A stretch of 46,057 bases of DNA from Motiliproteus sp. (GTDB lineage: Bacteria; Pseudomonadota; Gammaproteobacteria; Pseudomonadales; Balneatricaceae). Made by a program: the position numbers and the translations under genes. How positions within the stretch are numbered: position 1 is the stretch's first letter; the number at the start of each line of letters is the position of its first letter. The notes beneath the pieces are model-generated. The model ran no database searches and was not told the origin of the DNA. It saw only the letters and a program-made list of their open reading frames with translations. This document shows positions 17,072 through 26,530 of this stretch, piece after piece. The stretch is from NCBI GenBank assembly GCA_026196225.1, contig JAPHRD010000080.1, forward strand, positions 1 through 46,057, in the 5' to 3' direction.

Positions 17072-18238
17072 TCAGAATTTAGTTTTTAACAGGTGTCGAA
17101 CCTTTCGGGGGTGATGTTCGGTCAACGGTAATGCTGCCGGAGCCGCTCCCTTCTGCAATTCCTGAATCGCCCAGTCGATATGCTCCTGAACCATCGGTGA
17201 GCAACTCTCCCTTTTCTCGCTAAGCGCATTGATGGCCGTTTCGCCGCCGTTGCTGTTGCCGATTCCGACTGCCAGATTTCGCAGCCAACCCTGATAGCCA
17301 CAGCGGCGGATCGGAGAGCCTTCGGTATTTTTCAGAAACTCTGCTTCGCTCCAATTAAAAAGATCGATGAGTTGGGCTTGATCGAGGCCGTGTCTGGGTT
17401 TGAAATCCTGCTGGTCGGTGTAGTGACAGTAGCGGTTCCAGGGGCAAACTAACTGGCAGTCGTCGCAGCCGAATACCCGGTTGCCGATCAATGGCCGAAA
17501 CTCTTCAGGGATCGATCCTTTCAGCTCGATGGTGAGATAGGAGATGCAACGTCGGGCGTCCAACACATAGGGTTCTGGGAACGCATTGGTCGGGCAAACA
17601 TCCATGCAGGCAGTGCAGCGGCGGCAGTGATCCTCCTCATAAGGGGGATCAGGAATCAGCGGCAGGTCTGTTAAAAGCTCGCCAATTACAAAATAACTAC
17701 CGGCGCTGCGATCGATAATCAGGCTGTGTTTTCCCTGCCAGCCAAGACCGGCTTTCTGGGCCAGGGGCTTTTCCATCACTGGGGCGCTATCGACAAAGGG
17801 TCGGGAGATGAAAGGGCCGTGAATTTCGGCGATCTTTTTGGCCAATTGCGCCAAGCGCTTACGTACTGGCTTGTGGTAGTCGCGGCCCAAAGCGTAGCGG
17901 GAGATATAAGCCTGTTGCGGATTTTGCAGTACTCTGACCGTTTCTACTTCTGGCGGCAGATACTCCATTCGCACACAGATGGCGTTTAGGGTACCAGGGT
18001 GCAGTTGATCAGGCTGGGTGCGCTTGTCCTGATGGCGCTCCATAAATTCCATTTCGCCCTGATAACCCTGCTGTAGCCATTGTTCGAGCCGTGGTCGTTG
18101 CGCACTGATATCGATGGAGCTGATACCCACTTCGTGGAACCCTAGATCTCTTGCCAGCGTTTTGACCTGTTCAGTCAGCGCTTTGGGGTCTATATGGGTG
18201 GGTAAACAACCATTGTCTGGTGGCTGGTTGGTGCTCAT
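17072..18238 (-). CDS. queG: Epoxyqueuosine reductase QueG
   Basis: QueG performs the last step of queuosine synthesis in tRNA, reducing epoxyqueuosine using cobalamin and two [4Fe-4S] clusters. The 388-residue protein shows the ferredoxin-like pattern C205-x2-C208-x2-C211-x3-C215 and a second set C258, C261, C265 (CDDCQLVCPWN). The FVDSAPVMEKPLA segment contains the expected catalytic aspartate (about 150). The C-terminal region is HEAT-like. It is somewhat longer than B. subtilis QueG and matches gammaproteobacterial proteins. It is transcribed divergently from nnr. Confidence 0.94.
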   Translation of the reverse strand: MSTNQPPDNGCLPTHIDPKALTEQVKTLARDLGFHEVGISSIDISAQRPRLEQWLQQGYQGEMEFMERHQDKRTQPDQLHPGTLNAICVRMEYLPPEVETVRVLQNPQQAYISRYALGRDYHKPVRKRLAQLAKKIAEIHGPFISRPFVDSAPVMEKPLAQKAGLGWQGKHSLIIDRSAGSYFVIGELLTDLPLIPDPPYEEDHCRRCTACMDVCPTNAFPEPYVLDARRCISYLTIELKGSIPEEFRPLIGNRVFGCDDCQLVCPWNRYCHYTDQQDFKPRHGLDQAQLIDLFNWSEAEFLKNTEGSPIRRCGYQGWLRNLAVGIGNSNGGETAINALSEKRESCSPMVQEHIDWAIQELQKGAAPAALPLTEHHPRKVRHLLKTKF

Positions 18239-18278
18239 TAAAGTCTCAAAATCATGGAATTAACGTGGTTCGGGCTTC

Positions 18279-18284
18279 TATAAT
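18279..18284 (+). promoter_or_regulatory. Putative -10 element for the nnr operon
   Basis: A perfect TATAAT lies 42 bases before the nnr start in the 87-base divergent region with queG. A weak -35 (TGGAAT, 18 bases upstream) is possible. The same promoter may drive nnr, tsaE and the amidase gene. Confidence 0.4.
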
Positions 18285-18325
18285 AGCCAAGGAATAGGCA
18301 GTAAATCTGTCACCTATGATATCAG

Positions 18326-19876
18326 ATGATGAGTTCCAATATGGTTTATCCACAAGCTCCCGATCGCGCTCGACTTTATACCGCTGCCCAGACCCGGAAG
18401 CTGGACCGTCTTGCTATCGAGCAGCAGGGGATTCCCGGCTTTGAACTGATGAAAAGGGCAGCCAAGGCCTGTTACCGGGCTTTGTTGCAACATTGGCCGG
18501 AGGCCGAATCGGTGACTGTGCTCTGTGGCCCGGGAAATAACGGCGGCGATGGTTTGGTGATTGCTGGGTTGTTGTTGGAATCTCATAGTGACCAGCCCTG
18601 CCCTGAAGTGAAGGTCTACATGGTGGGTGGTGATGCTGCTGTTGAGCGTCTCCAGGGCGAAGCGTTGGAAGCCAGCCACTGGGCCCGTTCCCGGGGAGTG
18701 GCGATCGAGCCTTATTCGGTGGGATTACAGATTCAGTCGGATGTGGTTGTTGATGCTTTGCTGGGAACCGGCCTGCAAGGAGATGTTCGCGGCGATTATG
18801 TGGATGCGATCAATGCCATCAATGGTTGCAGTGCGCCGGTGTTGGCGGTGGATCTTCCTTCAGGGCTCTGTAGCGACCGGGGAGCGGTGTTGGGCATTGC
18901 TGTTAGTGCTGAGGTGACGGTTAGTTTTATCGGTTTGAAGCGAGGTCTCATGACTCATCAAGGGCCTGAGCATTGTGGTGAGTTGTTGTTTTCAGACCTC
19001 GGTGTGCCCGATGCGGTTTATGAGCAAGTGGAAAGCTGCGAGTGGGTGATTGATCAAAACTATCTATCGCAGCAACTTGCTCCTCGTGACCGGGGTGCTC
19101 ATAAGGGAAGTTTTGGACATCTGCTGATCATTGGCGGCAATCAGGGCATGGCGGGTGCGGCGCTGATGGCGGCAGAGGCAGCGATGCGCACAGGGGCCGG
19201 GTTGGTGACTCTGGCCACGCAACCCTGGCATGTGAGTGGTTGCAATGTGCGCTGTCCGGAAGTGATGGCCCACGGGGTTCGCTCCCGACAGGAACTTCAG
19301 CCCCTGCTGGACAAAGCTACCACGCTGCTCATCGGCCCTGGGTTGGGAGATAACCCCTGGAGTGACCAGATGATGTTGGCGCTGCAAGAATGTCGACTGC
19401 CAGCAGTGTTGGATGCAGACGCTTTAAACTTGTTGAGTGGTTCAAACAGTCCACTGAAGAATCCTGCTGACAGTGTAATCACGCCCCATCCGGGTGAAGC
19501 GGGGCGAATACTGGGTTGTGCTAACGCTGAGGTTCAAGCGGATCGGTTTGCCGCCGTTAAGAAATTACAACAGTGGTCGGCAGGTACAGTGGTGCTTAAG
19601 GGCGCAGGAACGCTGGTGGCTGATGGACATGAACTCGCCGTTTGCCGGCAGGGGAACCCCGGTATGGCCAGCGGAGGCATGGGTGACGTGCTGGCGGGAA
19701 TTATTGCATCGTTGTTAGCGCAGGGTTTTTCAGCCGCAGATGCTGCCAGGATTGGGGTTAGAGTTCATGCTGAGGCTGCCGACAGGGCCGCTTCAGTAAC
19801 GGGAGAACGTGGATTAATTGCCACCGAGCTATTCAATCATCTGGGTGCGCTGTTGAACCCAGCTCAAAATTTGTAG
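18326..19876 (+). CDS. nnr: Bifunctional NAD(P)H-hydrate repair enzyme Nnr (epimerase/dehydratase)
   Basis: Nnr repairs hydrated NADH and NADPH. The 516-residue protein is a fusion. The N-terminal YjeF_N epimerase domain (about 10-225) has the NNGGDG nucleotide loop at 71-76. The C-terminal ADP/ATP-dependent dehydratase domain (about 235-510) has the GGMGDVLAG motif at 450-458, containing the catalytic aspartate 454. The length matches E. coli Nnr (515). Two ATGs in tandem (18326, 18329) could serve as start. It is followed after 38 bases by tsaE, the conserved neighbour in most gammaproteobacteria. Confidence 0.95.
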   Translation: MMSSNMVYPQAPDRARLYTAAQTRKLDRLAIEQQGIPGFELMKRAAKACYRALLQHWPEAESVTVLCGPGNNGGDGLVIAGLLLESHSDQPCPEVKVYMVGGDAAVERLQGEALEASHWARSRGVAIEPYSVGLQIQSDVVVDALLGTGLQGDVRGDYVDAINAINGCSAPVLAVDLPSGLCSDRGAVLGIAVSAEVTVSFIGLKRGLMTHQGPEHCGELLFSDLGVPDAVYEQVESCEWVIDQNYLSQQLAPRDRGAHKGSFGHLLIIGGNQGMAGAALMAAEAAMRTGAGLVTLATQPWHVSGCNVRCPEVMAHGVRSRQELQPLLDKATTLLIGPGLGDNPWSDQMMLALQECRLPAVLDADALNLLSGSNSPLKNPADSVITPHPGEAGRILGCANAEVQADRFAAVKKLQQWSAGTVVLKGAGTLVADGHELAVCRQGNPGMASGGMGDVLAGIIASLLAQGFSAADAARIGVRVHAEAADRAASVTGERGLIATELFNHLGALLNPAQNL

Positions 19877-19914
19877 AGTATGGTGCCGTTTTTAGATTGA
19901 GTTGGACGTGATCG

Positions 19915-20394
19915 ATGAGTTCGGAGCAGGTGTTACAGGTATCTTTGGCAGATGAAGAACAGATGGTGGCTTTTGGTCAGCATCTTGGGGATGCCTGTGA
20001 AGGAGAGGGTACGGTCTATCTCTGTGGTAATCTGGGTATGGGTAAAACAACCCTCTGCCGCGGGGTGCTGCGCTCGCAAGGGTATTCAGGAGCGGTTAAG
20101 AGTCCGACCTATACCTTGGTGGAGCCCTATGAGTTTGGCGATCGTCTGGTTTATCATTTCGACCTCTATCGATTGGCCGATCCAGAGGAGCTGGAATACC
20201 TGGGTATCCGTGATTATTTCAGCGTGCCGGCGATCCGATTAATCGAGTGGCCGGATCAGGGCCGGGGTGTGTTGGCAGAGCCGGATTTGAAAATCGATAT
20301 TGAGGTGGAAGGAACTGGGAGGGCTTTGCAGTGTCAGGCGTATACCATGCGAGGAAGAGAAATTCTTCAGCGTCTGCAAAGTTCTTCAGCATAG
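19915..20394 (+). CDS. tsaE: tRNA threonylcarbamoyladenosine biosynthesis ATPase TsaE
   Basis: TsaE is the ATPase that drives turnover of the TsaBD complex in t6A37 synthesis. The 159-residue protein has a Walker A loop GNLGMGKTT at 38-46, the family motif SPTYTLVEPYE and the downstream FDLYRLADPEELEYLGI segment. The length is typical (E. coli 153). It lies between nnr and the amidase gene on the plus strand in the usual gene order. Confidence 0.94.
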   Translation: MSSEQVLQVSLADEEQMVAFGQHLGDACEGEGTVYLCGNLGMGKTTLCRGVLRSQGYSGAVKSPTYTLVEPYEFGDRLVYHFDLYRLADPEELEYLGIRDYFSVPAIRLIEWPDQGRGVLAEPDLKIDIEVEGTGRALQCQAYTMRGREILQRLQSSSA

Positions 20395-20498
20395 TTTTTT
20401 GGACGGCGCTGCTGTAGAAACGATAGCTATAAAGATCAGCGCAGAAAAGAGGAGTGTTTCTCCTGATTAGTGCGGAAATGAATAGATAGGGCGAAGGG

Positions 20499-21830
20499 TT
20501 GAAAAACTGGATCACATTTTGGGTTGTTGTGTTGCTGGGTTTCAGTATTCAGGGCCATGCCGCCAATATCAATAATGTTCGTTTGTGGTTGGCGCCGGAT
20601 CACACCCGGCTGGTCTTTGATCTCTCTGGTCCTGTCGATCACAAACTCTTTACCCTCAGCAATCCCCAGCGCATTGTCCTTGATATCCCCAAGAGTACGA
20701 TGAAGACATCACTGTCTAGTCTTGATCTTAAAGGCAGTCCGGTGACCCGCATTCGTAGCGGCAAACGCCAAGGCAAAGATCTGCGCATCGTCCTTGACCT
20801 CAATGCTAAAACTCAACCTCGAAGCTTCGAACTAAAACCTAACGCCAAGTATGGTCACCGTCTGGTGGTGGACCTGGTCAAAGCCAATAAGCCCAAGGCC
20901 AAGACTGTTGAAGATACTGCCACGGCAAAAAATCTGAACCAGAAACGGGATATCGTCATCGCTATCGATGCCGGTCACGGTGGTGACGACCCTGGCGCTA
21001 TCGGGCCTGGTGGTCTGCGAGAAAAACGGGTGGTGTTGGCGATTGCCAAAGAACTGGAGCGGCTACTTAATAAAGAACGCGGCTTCAAACCGGTAATGAC
21101 CCGAGGAGGCGACTATTACGTTTCCCTGCGTAAACGCACTCAAAGTGCCCGGAAAAAGGAAGCGGACCTGTTTGTTTCCATTCATGCCGATGCCTTTAAA
21201 GATCCTCGAGCCAAAGGAGCTTCGGTGTGGTCGCTATCCCAGCGGGGGGCCAGTAGTGAGATGGGCCGCTGGTTGGCAGGCAGGGAGAACAACACCGATC
21301 TGATCGGGGGGGTAGGTACCCTGAGTCTGGATGATAAAAATAAGGTGCTAGCCGAGGTGTTGCTGGATATGTCCATGACAGCCAGTCTCAAGGACAGTCG
21401 TGAAATCGGCAGCTATGTGTTGAAAAACATGGGTACGGTTGCCCGGCTTCATAAAAGCACCGTTCAGCATGCCCGTTTTGTGGTGTTGAAATCACCGGAT
21501 GTGCCTTCGATTTTGGTGGAGACCGGATTTATCTCCAATCCCCGTGAGGCTAAGCTGCTTAAGACCCGTAGTTACCAACTGAAAATCGCTAAGGCGGTGT
21601 TCAAAGGGATCAAGGAGCATTTCTATCGTAAACCGCCTGCGATGACCTACGTAGCATGGAAGCAGAAAGGCGGTGATAACCCAGTTAGTCGTTATAAAGT
21701 GGTTTCTGGGGATACACTGTCTGTGATTGCCCAGCGCAACGGGGTGTCACTGGGTAGATTACGAAAGGCTAACAAACTCAAGTCCGACGTAATCCGAATC
21801 GGACAGGTTTTACAGATCCCCACCTCCTGA
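20499..21830 (+). CDS. amiB: N-acetylmuramoyl-L-alanine amidase (AmiB/AmiC type) with AMIN and LysM domains
   Basis: This periplasmic zinc amidase splits septal peptidoglycan for daughter-cell separation. The 443-residue protein has a signal peptide (about 1-21, ending QGHA), an AMIN targeting domain (about 22-130), an Amidase_3 domain (about 150-375) and a C-terminal LysM domain (about 398-441). The zinc and catalytic residues are visible: His160 (DAGHGGDDPG), Glu175 (GLREK), His229 (SIHADAF) and Glu341 (LVETGF). Such enzymes are normally activated by EnvC/NlpD-type factors. The start is a TTG preceded by AGATAGGG at a good distance, and no ATG gives a signal peptide. The tsaE-amidase-mutL order supports the name amiB; amiC is the alternative. 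Confidence 0.9.
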   Translation: MKNWITFWVVVLLGFSIQGHAANINNVRLWLAPDHTRLVFDLSGPVDHKLFTLSNPQRIVLDIPKSTMKTSLSSLDLKGSPVTRIRSGKRQGKDLRIVLDLNAKTQPRSFELKPNAKYGHRLVVDLVKANKPKAKTVEDTATAKNLNQKRDIVIAIDAGHGGDDPGAIGPGGLREKRVVLAIAKELERLLNKERGFKPVMTRGGDYYVSLRKRTQSARKKEADLFVSIHADAFKDPRAKGASVWSLSQRGASSEMGRWLAGRENNTDLIGGVGTLSLDDKNKVLAEVLLDMSMTASLKDSREIGSYVLKNMGTVARLHKSTVQHARFVVLKSPDVPSILVETGFISNPREAKLLKTRSYQLKIAKAVFKGIKEHFYRKPPAMTYVAWKQKGGDNPVSRYKVVSGDTLSVIAQRNGVSLGRLRKANKLKSDVIRIGQVLQIPTS

Positions 21831-21899
21831 TAAGCTGCGGTTAGAAAAGCCGATCTGAACTATCGCGCCAAATCTACAAGTGTTAACAGGCCCTGATTA

Positions 21900-23756
21900 A
21901 TGAATCGAATTGAGTTATTGAGCCCGCGACTGGCTAACCAGATTGCGGCGGGTGAGGTTGTCGAACGCCCGGCCTCCGTGGTTAAGGAGTTGCTTGAGAA
22001 TAGCCTGGATGCCGGTGCTACCCGTGTGGACCTTGATGTTGAAAAGGGCGGGGTAAAGCTGATCCGCCTGCGGGATAACGGCGGTGGTATCGTCAAAAAT
22101 GATCTGGCCCTGTCCTTAAGTCGACACGCTACCAGCAAAATAAAATTGTTGGATGATTTGGAAGCGGTGGCCACTTTGGGTTTTCGTGGAGAAGCACTGG
22201 CAAGTATCAGTTCTGTATCGCGGCTCACCCTTACCTCTCAAGCTGAGGGCGAAGAAGGCGCCTGGCAAGTGCTGGCCGAAGGGCGTGATATGGAGGCGGT
22301 GGTTAAACCGGCGGCGCACCCTCAGGGGACCACAGTAGAAGTGCGGGACCTGTTCTTCAATACGCCTGCTCGACGTAAATTTCTGCGTACCGAAAATACC
22401 GAATATAAGCACCTGGAAGAGGTGGTCAAACGAATCGCCCTGAGTCGCTTTGATGTGGCGCTGTCACTGCGTCACAATGCCCGAGTGGTGCATCAGTTGA
22501 GGTCTGCCTCTACTTTGCCTGAGAGAGAACGGAGGGTAGCGGCCTTATGCGGCTCTGCATTTATGGAAAATGCCATCGCCTTGGACGTGGAGGCGTCTGG
22601 ATTGCGCCTGTGGGGTTGGGTAGGCTTGCCGACGTTTTCTCGTAGCCAGGCTGACCTACAATATTTCTTCGTTAATGGTCGGGCGATTCGAGATAAGTTA
22701 GTGGCACACGCCGTGCGTCAAGCCTATCGGGATGTGCTCTACCATGGACGTCATCCGACCTTTGTGCTTTATCTGGACCTAAACCCTGCCGACGTAGACG
22801 TTAACGTCCATCCCACCAAGCACGAGGTTCGTTTTAGGGATGGCCGCTTAGTCCATGATTTTCTATTTCGTACCTTACATCGTGGTTTGGCGGAAGTTAC
22901 TCCGTCGGATCAGGTGGCTCCCGCTGCTTTGGAATCAGAGCAGGTCCCTCAGGTAGAAGGGGTTGAAGCGGGAGAGTTTCGTGGTCAGCAGGCGATGGCG
23001 CTACGTCCGCAGCTGGATCGCCCCGATCGCCGTCAGATTCGTGAACAGATTGCTGCCTACGGTGCTTTGCACCCTGAAGGGCAGGAACAGACTGGAATAC
23101 CTGTTGCTAACAATGAGTCCTTCATTTCGCCATTCCCCGCCTCCTCGTTAGAAACTCGGGATGATACACAGGCGCCGCCTCTGGGGTTTGCTCTGGCCCA
23201 GCTTCATGGGATCTATATTCTCGCTCAGAACCAGCAAGGGTTGGTACTGGTGGATATGCATGCGGCCCATGAGCGTATCGTCTATGAACGCTTAAAAACG
23301 TCCATTGCCGAGCAGGGGGTGAGATCGCAGCCGTTATTGGTTCCCTTGTCTATCAATGTCAGTCAAGGTGAGGCGGATAGCGCTGAAGATGCCAGTGAAC
23401 TGTTTGCTCAATTAGGTTTCGAGTTCTCACGGATGGGGACCGAAACCCTGGTGGTTCGACAAATTCCGGCGCTACTCAGAAACGCCGATATGGAACAGCT
23501 GGTCAGGGATGTATTGGCAGATATTCTTGAGCATGGATCGAGCGACCGAATCCAGACAGAACAGAACACCTTGTTGGGTACCATGGCCTGTCACGGATCA
23601 GTGCGGGCCAACCGCCAGCTGACGGTGCCGGAAATGAATGGATTGCTGCGGGATATGGAGCAGACCGAGCGCAGCGGTCAGTGTAACCATGGCCGTCCCA
23701 CCTGGACCCAGCTGGATATGACGGCTCTTGATAAACTGTTCCTGAGGGGGCAGTGA
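21900..23756 (+). CDS. mutL: DNA mismatch repair protein MutL with endonuclease motif
   Basis: MutL couples mismatch recognition by MutS to strand removal. The 618-residue protein has an N-terminal GHKL ATPase ([31 protein letters not shown]) and a C-terminal dimerisation domain. The C-terminal domain contains the nicking-endonuclease pattern D-x-H-A-x2-E-x4-E at 452-463 (Asp452, His454, Glu458, Glu463), plus the ACH-x3-R element at 563-568, CNHGRP at 595-600 and FLR at 614-616. E. coli MutL lacks these because it uses MutH, so this organism probably nicks with MutL itself. The gene overlaps miaA by one base (TGATG). Confidence 0.95.
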   Translation: MNRIELLSPRLANQIAAGEVVERPASVVKELLENSLDAGATRVDLDVEKGGVKLIRLRDNGGGIVKNDLALSLSRHATSKIKLLDDLEAVATLGFRGEALASISSVSRLTLTSQAEGEEGAWQVLAEGRDMEAVVKPAAHPQGTTVEVRDLFFNTPARRKFLRTENTEYKHLEEVVKRIALSRFDVALSLRHNARVVHQLRSASTLPERERRVAALCGSAFMENAIALDVEASGLRLWGWVGLPTFSRSQADLQYFFVNGRAIRDKLVAHAVRQAYRDVLYHGRHPTFVLYLDLNPADVDVNVHPTKHEVRFRDGRLVHDFLFRTLHRGLAEVTPSDQVAPAALESEQVPQVEGVEAGEFRGQQAMALRPQLDRPDRRQIREQIAAYGALHPEGQEQTGIPVANNESFISPFPASSLETRDDTQAPPLGFALAQLHGIYILAQNQQGLVLVDMHAAHERIVYERLKTSIAEQGVRSQPLLVPLSINVSQGEADSAEDASELFAQLGFEFSRMGTETLVVRQIPALLRNADMEQLVRDVLADILEHGSSDRIQTEQNTLLGTMACHGSVRANRQLTVPEMNGLLRDMEQTERSGQCNHGRPTWTQLDMTALDKLFLRGQ

Positions 23757-24703
23757 TGGCGTCTATCACTAAAAAACCATTGGCCATCTGCGTGATGGGG
23801 GCGACGGCTGTGGGAAAGACCGATCTGGCTATCGCTCTTGCTGAGAAGTTACCCTGTGACCTGATCAGTGTCGATTCAGCGCTTATTTATCGGGATATGG
23901 ATATTGGCACCGCTAAGCCCAGCCTGGAAGAGCTTGAGCGGGCCCCTCATAAATTGATCGATATTCGAGACCCGGCGGAAAGCTATTCAGCCGCTGAATT
24001 TCGCCACGACGCCTTGGCTGAAATCGCCATTAGCCATGCTCAGGACCGTATTCCGCTGCTGGTGGGTGGCACTATGCTCTATTACAAGGCGTTGCTGGAA
24101 GGGTTGGCCAATCTGCCTCAGGCCGATGATCAGGTTCGGCAACGGTTAATGGTTGAGGCTGAAAAAAATGGCTGGGAGTCCTTGCATAAGCGTTTGCGGG
24201 AGATCGATCCGGTATCTGCAGAACGGATTCACCCCAATGATCCGCAGCGGTTGCAACGGGCTTTGGAAGTGTACGAGTTGACCGGCCGATCATTAACCGA
24301 ACTCTGGCAAGAGCAGCAGCGTCAAGCCCAACTACCTTTTGATGTTCTTCAGATTAGTGTCGAGATGGACGATCGAGCCCTCTTACATAAGCGCATCGCT
24401 CAACGTTTTCAGCTGATGTTAGAGGCTGGTTTCGAGCAGGAAGTGCGGCAATTGTACGAGCGTGACGACCTTCATTTAGGTCTGCCATCGATCCGTTGCG
24501 TGGGTTACCGGCAGATGTGGGAACATTTTGATGGTAAATATGATTACGATGCGATGGTCGAGCGTGGTATCATCGCCACCCGACAGTTAGCGAAGCGCCA
24601 AATGACGTGGCTCAGAAGCTGGAAGGGGGCGCATCGGTTGTCGGCGAGATCAGTAAATTTGGTGGATGATGCCTTGAATTTGGTGGGAGACTACCTTATA
24701 TAA
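23756..24703 (+). CDS. miaA: tRNA dimethylallyltransferase MiaA
   Basis: MiaA adds the isopentenyl group to A37 of tRNAs reading U-starting codons. The 315-residue protein has the P-loop GATAVGKT at 15-22, the [16 protein letters not shown] substrate motif and the conserved [14 protein letters not shown] segment. The length matches E. coli MiaA (316). Its ATG overlaps the mutL stop, and hfq follows after 150 bases, the universal gammaproteobacterial order. Confidence 0.96.
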   Translation: MASITKKPLAICVMGATAVGKTDLAIALAEKLPCDLISVDSALIYRDMDIGTAKPSLEELERAPHKLIDIRDPAESYSAAEFRHDALAEIAISHAQDRIPLLVGGTMLYYKALLEGLANLPQADDQVRQRLMVEAEKNGWESLHKRLREIDPVSAERIHPNDPQRLQRALEVYELTGRSLTELWQEQQRQAQLPFDVLQISVEMDDRALLHKRIAQRFQLMLEAGFEQEVRQLYERDDLHLGLPSIRCVGYRQMWEHFDGKYDYDAMVERGIIATRQLAKRQMTWLRSWKGAHRLSARSVNLVDDALNLVGDYLI

Positions 24704-24853
24704 TTGGCATAGGGTGAGTTTTAACCACCGGTAAGCCTTGTTTTTAGACTTTATTTATTGACTCTGCAGTCCGTAAACTGGGCAAAATCTTTGATCCGCC
24801 GATTGTCGGAAGATCTTAACAATAACGAGTTTTAGTGCTTCCAAGGAGTGCAT

Positions 24854-25093
24854 ATGTCAAAAGGGCAAACTCTACAAGACCCTTATTTGAACGTTTTGAG
24901 AAAGGAAAGGGTTCCTGTTTCCATCTTTTTGGTGAATGGAATTAAGTTGCAGGGACAGATTGAATCTTTCGATCAATTCGTCATTTTGCTCAAAAACACA
25001 GTAAGTCAGATGGTTTATAAGCATGCCATCTCTACTGTCGTGCCATCACGCCCCGTAAAAACACCTGTTGTTGCTCCAGAAGGTGAGTCCTAA
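24854..25093 (+). CDS. hfq: RNA chaperone Hfq
   Basis: Hfq is a hexameric Sm-like protein that pairs small RNAs with mRNAs. The 79-residue protein has the Sm1 motif ([22 protein letters not shown]) and the Sm2 motif ([12 protein letters not shown]), with Gln8 of the proximal site present. The C-terminal tail is short (about 12 residues after the core), as in pseudomonads and unlike the long E. coli tail. ATG 24854 has AAGGAG five bases upstream. The 150-base leader holds a possible -35 (TTGACT, 24758) and a weak -10 (CAAAAT, 24783), as expected for an independent hfq promoter. Confidence 0.97.
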   Translation: MSKGQTLQDPYLNVLRKERVPVSIFLVNGIKLQGQIESFDQFVILLKNTVSQMVYKHAISTVVPSRPVKTPVVAPEGES

Positions 25094-25106
25094 CTGAGGT
25101 CGATCC

Positions 25107-26402
25107 TTGTTTTTCGAACGGCCTGAATCAGGCGAAACAGCGGTATTGGTTCACCTGGACCTGGCGAACGAAGAAAACCGGGAAGATCCCAGAGAATTTG
25201 AAGAGTTGGCCTTGTCCGCAGGTGCGGACCCGGTCACCCTTGTCTCCGGTTCCCGCCATGGCCCCAGCCCCAAATATTTTGTCGGTCAGGGCAAAGTGGA
25301 AGAAATTGCCGAACTGGTAAGACTCCATGACGCCCAATTGGTGTTATTCAATCATGCACTTTCACCTGCTCAGGAACGTAATCTTGAGCAGGAGCTGAAG
25401 TGCAGAGTGTTGGATCGTACCGGTTTGATACTGGATATCTTTGCCCAACGAGCTCGTACCTACGAAGGTAAGTTGCAGGTCGAACTGGCGCAGTTGGAGC
25501 ACATGTCCACACGACTTGTTCGTGGTTGGACTCACCTGGAGCGTCAGAAAGGGGGTATCGGTCTCCGTGGGCCGGGCGAAACTCAGTTGGAAACGGATCG
25601 CCGGCTGTTGCGGGTGCGAATCAAATCGATACTGAAACGTCTGGCGCGGGTTCGTAAGCAGCGGGATCAAGGGCGTCGCTCAAGACAGCGAGCGGAAATT
25701 TCTACCGTGTCGCTGGTTGGCTATACCAACGCGGGTAAATCTACCCTGTTTAATCACGTGACTGATTCTAGTGTTTATGCGGCGGATCAGCTGTTCGCGA
25801 CTCTTGATCCGACCCTGCGTCGTATCGAACTAGCCGATGTCGGTCAGGCAATTCTGGCTGATACTGTTGGATTTATCCGTCATCTTCCCCATAAGTTAGT
25901 AGAAGCCTTTCGTGGTACCTTGCAGGAGACTAGTGAGGCAACGCTATTGCTGCATGTGATCGATGCTGATTCTGATGAGCGGCTGGAAAATGTCGATCAG
26001 GTGGAGCAGGTTTTGGCAGAGATCGGTGCCGAAACTATTCCGCGATTAGAGGTCTACAATAAGATCGATCTGATGCCTGGGGTAGCTCCTCGAATTGATC
26101 GAGATGATGATGGCAAGCCGCTACGGGTTTGGATGTCTGCCAATACCGGAGCTGGCGTTGATCTTTTACTGCAATCGATGACCGAACTCCTGGGGCAAGA
26201 GATTGTCCATAGTTGGCTGCATATCGAGCCTCGGGAAGGTCAGCTGCGTGCACAGCTCTACGCACAAGGCGCGGTACTCAACGAGCGGGCGGATGAGTGC
26301 GGCAATATGGAATTAGAAGTTCGGCTACAAAAGCGGGACTTTTTACAGCTATTAAGTCGTGTGGGCATTGCTCCCGACCGATTTATTAAACCGGTGCATT
26401 AG
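25107..26402 (+). CDS. hflX: Ribosome-associated GTPase HflX
   Basis: HflX is a GTPase that splits stalled or hibernating 70S ribosomes. The 431-residue protein has an N-terminal HflX domain (about 1-190) with the glycine-rich GGIGLRGPGETQLETDRR region at 149-166, a G domain with P-loop GYTNAGKS at 205-212, the DTVGFI G3 motif and NKID G4. The C-terminal extension is typical. The start is a TTG with GAGG seven bases upstream, which gives the conserved FFERP beginning. It is 13 bases downstream of hfq and likely part of the same transcript. Confidence 0.95.
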   Translation: MFFERPESGETAVLVHLDLANEENREDPREFEELALSAGADPVTLVSGSRHGPSPKYFVGQGKVEEIAELVRLHDAQLVLFNHALSPAQERNLEQELKCRVLDRTGLILDIFAQRARTYEGKLQVELAQLEHMSTRLVRGWTHLERQKGGIGLRGPGETQLETDRRLLRVRIKSILKRLARVRKQRDQGRRSRQRAEISTVSLVGYTNAGKSTLFNHVTDSSVYAADQLFATLDPTLRRIELADVGQAILADTVGFIRHLPHKLVEAFRGTLQETSEATLLLHVIDADSDERLENVDQVEQVLAEIGAETIPRLEVYNKIDLMPGVAPRIDRDDDGKPLRVWMSANTGAGVDLLLQSMTELLGQEIVHSWLHIEPREGQLRAQLYAQGAVLNERADECGNMELEVRLQKRDFLQLLSRVGIAPDRFIKPVH

Positions 26403-26530
26403 GATCTGAAAAAACAACTGCTCCGTATAAAGGACGGCTGCTTTTAAGATTTAGAGAAGGTTCATCTTGCAAGGCAACAATGAGCTTCCTACAATGCCCA
26501 AGCATTAACGTATTGAAATTGGAGACGGTT

